Positions 13,447 through 13,460 of a DNA stretch of 13,460 nt are shown piece by piece. Numbering within the stretch: the stretch's first letter is position 1; each line of letters begins with the position of its first letter. Source of the stretch: an uncultured Gemmatimonadota bacterium (GTDB lineage Bacteria; Gemmatimonadota; Gemmatimonadetes; Gemmatimonadales; Gemmatimonadaceae); assembly GCA_946478895.1 (NCBI GenBank), contig CAMLDY010000065.1:1-13460 (forward strand), read 5' to 3'. The notes under the pieces are model-generated. The model was not told the DNA's origin, ran no database searches, and was given only the letters and a program-made list of their open reading frames with translations. The position numbers and the translations under genes were made by a program.

Positions 13447-13460
13447 CGTATCCTCCCGGT

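Overview
The window is GC-rich bacterial DNA, roughly 60% or more G+C by eye. It carries about 14 protein genes and no RNA genes, transposases, CRISPR arrays or long repeats that I can see. A 905-residue DUF5916-type outer-membrane protein, a secreted S10-family serine peptidase, a lipid-free Gly-zipper envelope protein and many small VOC-fold proteins together suggest a soil or environmental bacterium. Gemmatimonadota is my best guess, made from family habits and not from a marker gene.

Layout, left to right. (1) Positions 1-585 hold the 3' end of a PIG-L/LmbE-type deacetylase followed without a gap by a VOC protein (+ strand). These converge on a Gfo/Idh/MocA oxidoreductase (587-1699, -). 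(2) Positions 1784-2385 hold a compact metal-response unit on the + strand. It consists of a MerR-type promoter with a 19-bp spacer and an internal dyad, a 131-residue MerR regulator with three cysteines spaced as in mercury MerR, and 48 bp later a 31-residue peptide with 12 cysteines behind a strong Shine-Dalgarno sequence. The peptide looks like a minimal metallothionein. (3) Positions 2395-5155 (-) are an apparent three-gene operon: two VOC proteins, then a Tat-exported FAD oxidoreductase resembling spermidine dehydrogenase, joined by an ATGA overlap. (4) Positions 5393-8110 (+) encode the DUF5916 protein. (5) Positions 8333-9244 (-) encode a lone proteasome/HslV-like Ntn-hydrolase in a stretch of visibly lower G+C. 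(6) Positions 9408-11458 (-) hold the S10 peptidase and a four-helix membrane protein joined by a GTGA overlap. (7) Positions 11663-13446 (-) hold a GNAT acetyltransferase, another VOC protein, a signal-peptide/Gly-zipper protein and a 58-residue membrane protein.

The most interesting unit is the MerR plus Cys-rich peptide pair. It reads as a self-contained 'sense and sequester' metal module with no pump or reductase gene beside it. If the MerR protein activates its own promoter, metal would raise both regulator and chelator. The metal, the peptide's function and even its expression are inferences. The second item of interest is the stand-alone Ntn-hydrolase, whose Thr-Asp-Lys spacing matches the proteasome and HslV catalytic triad exactly.
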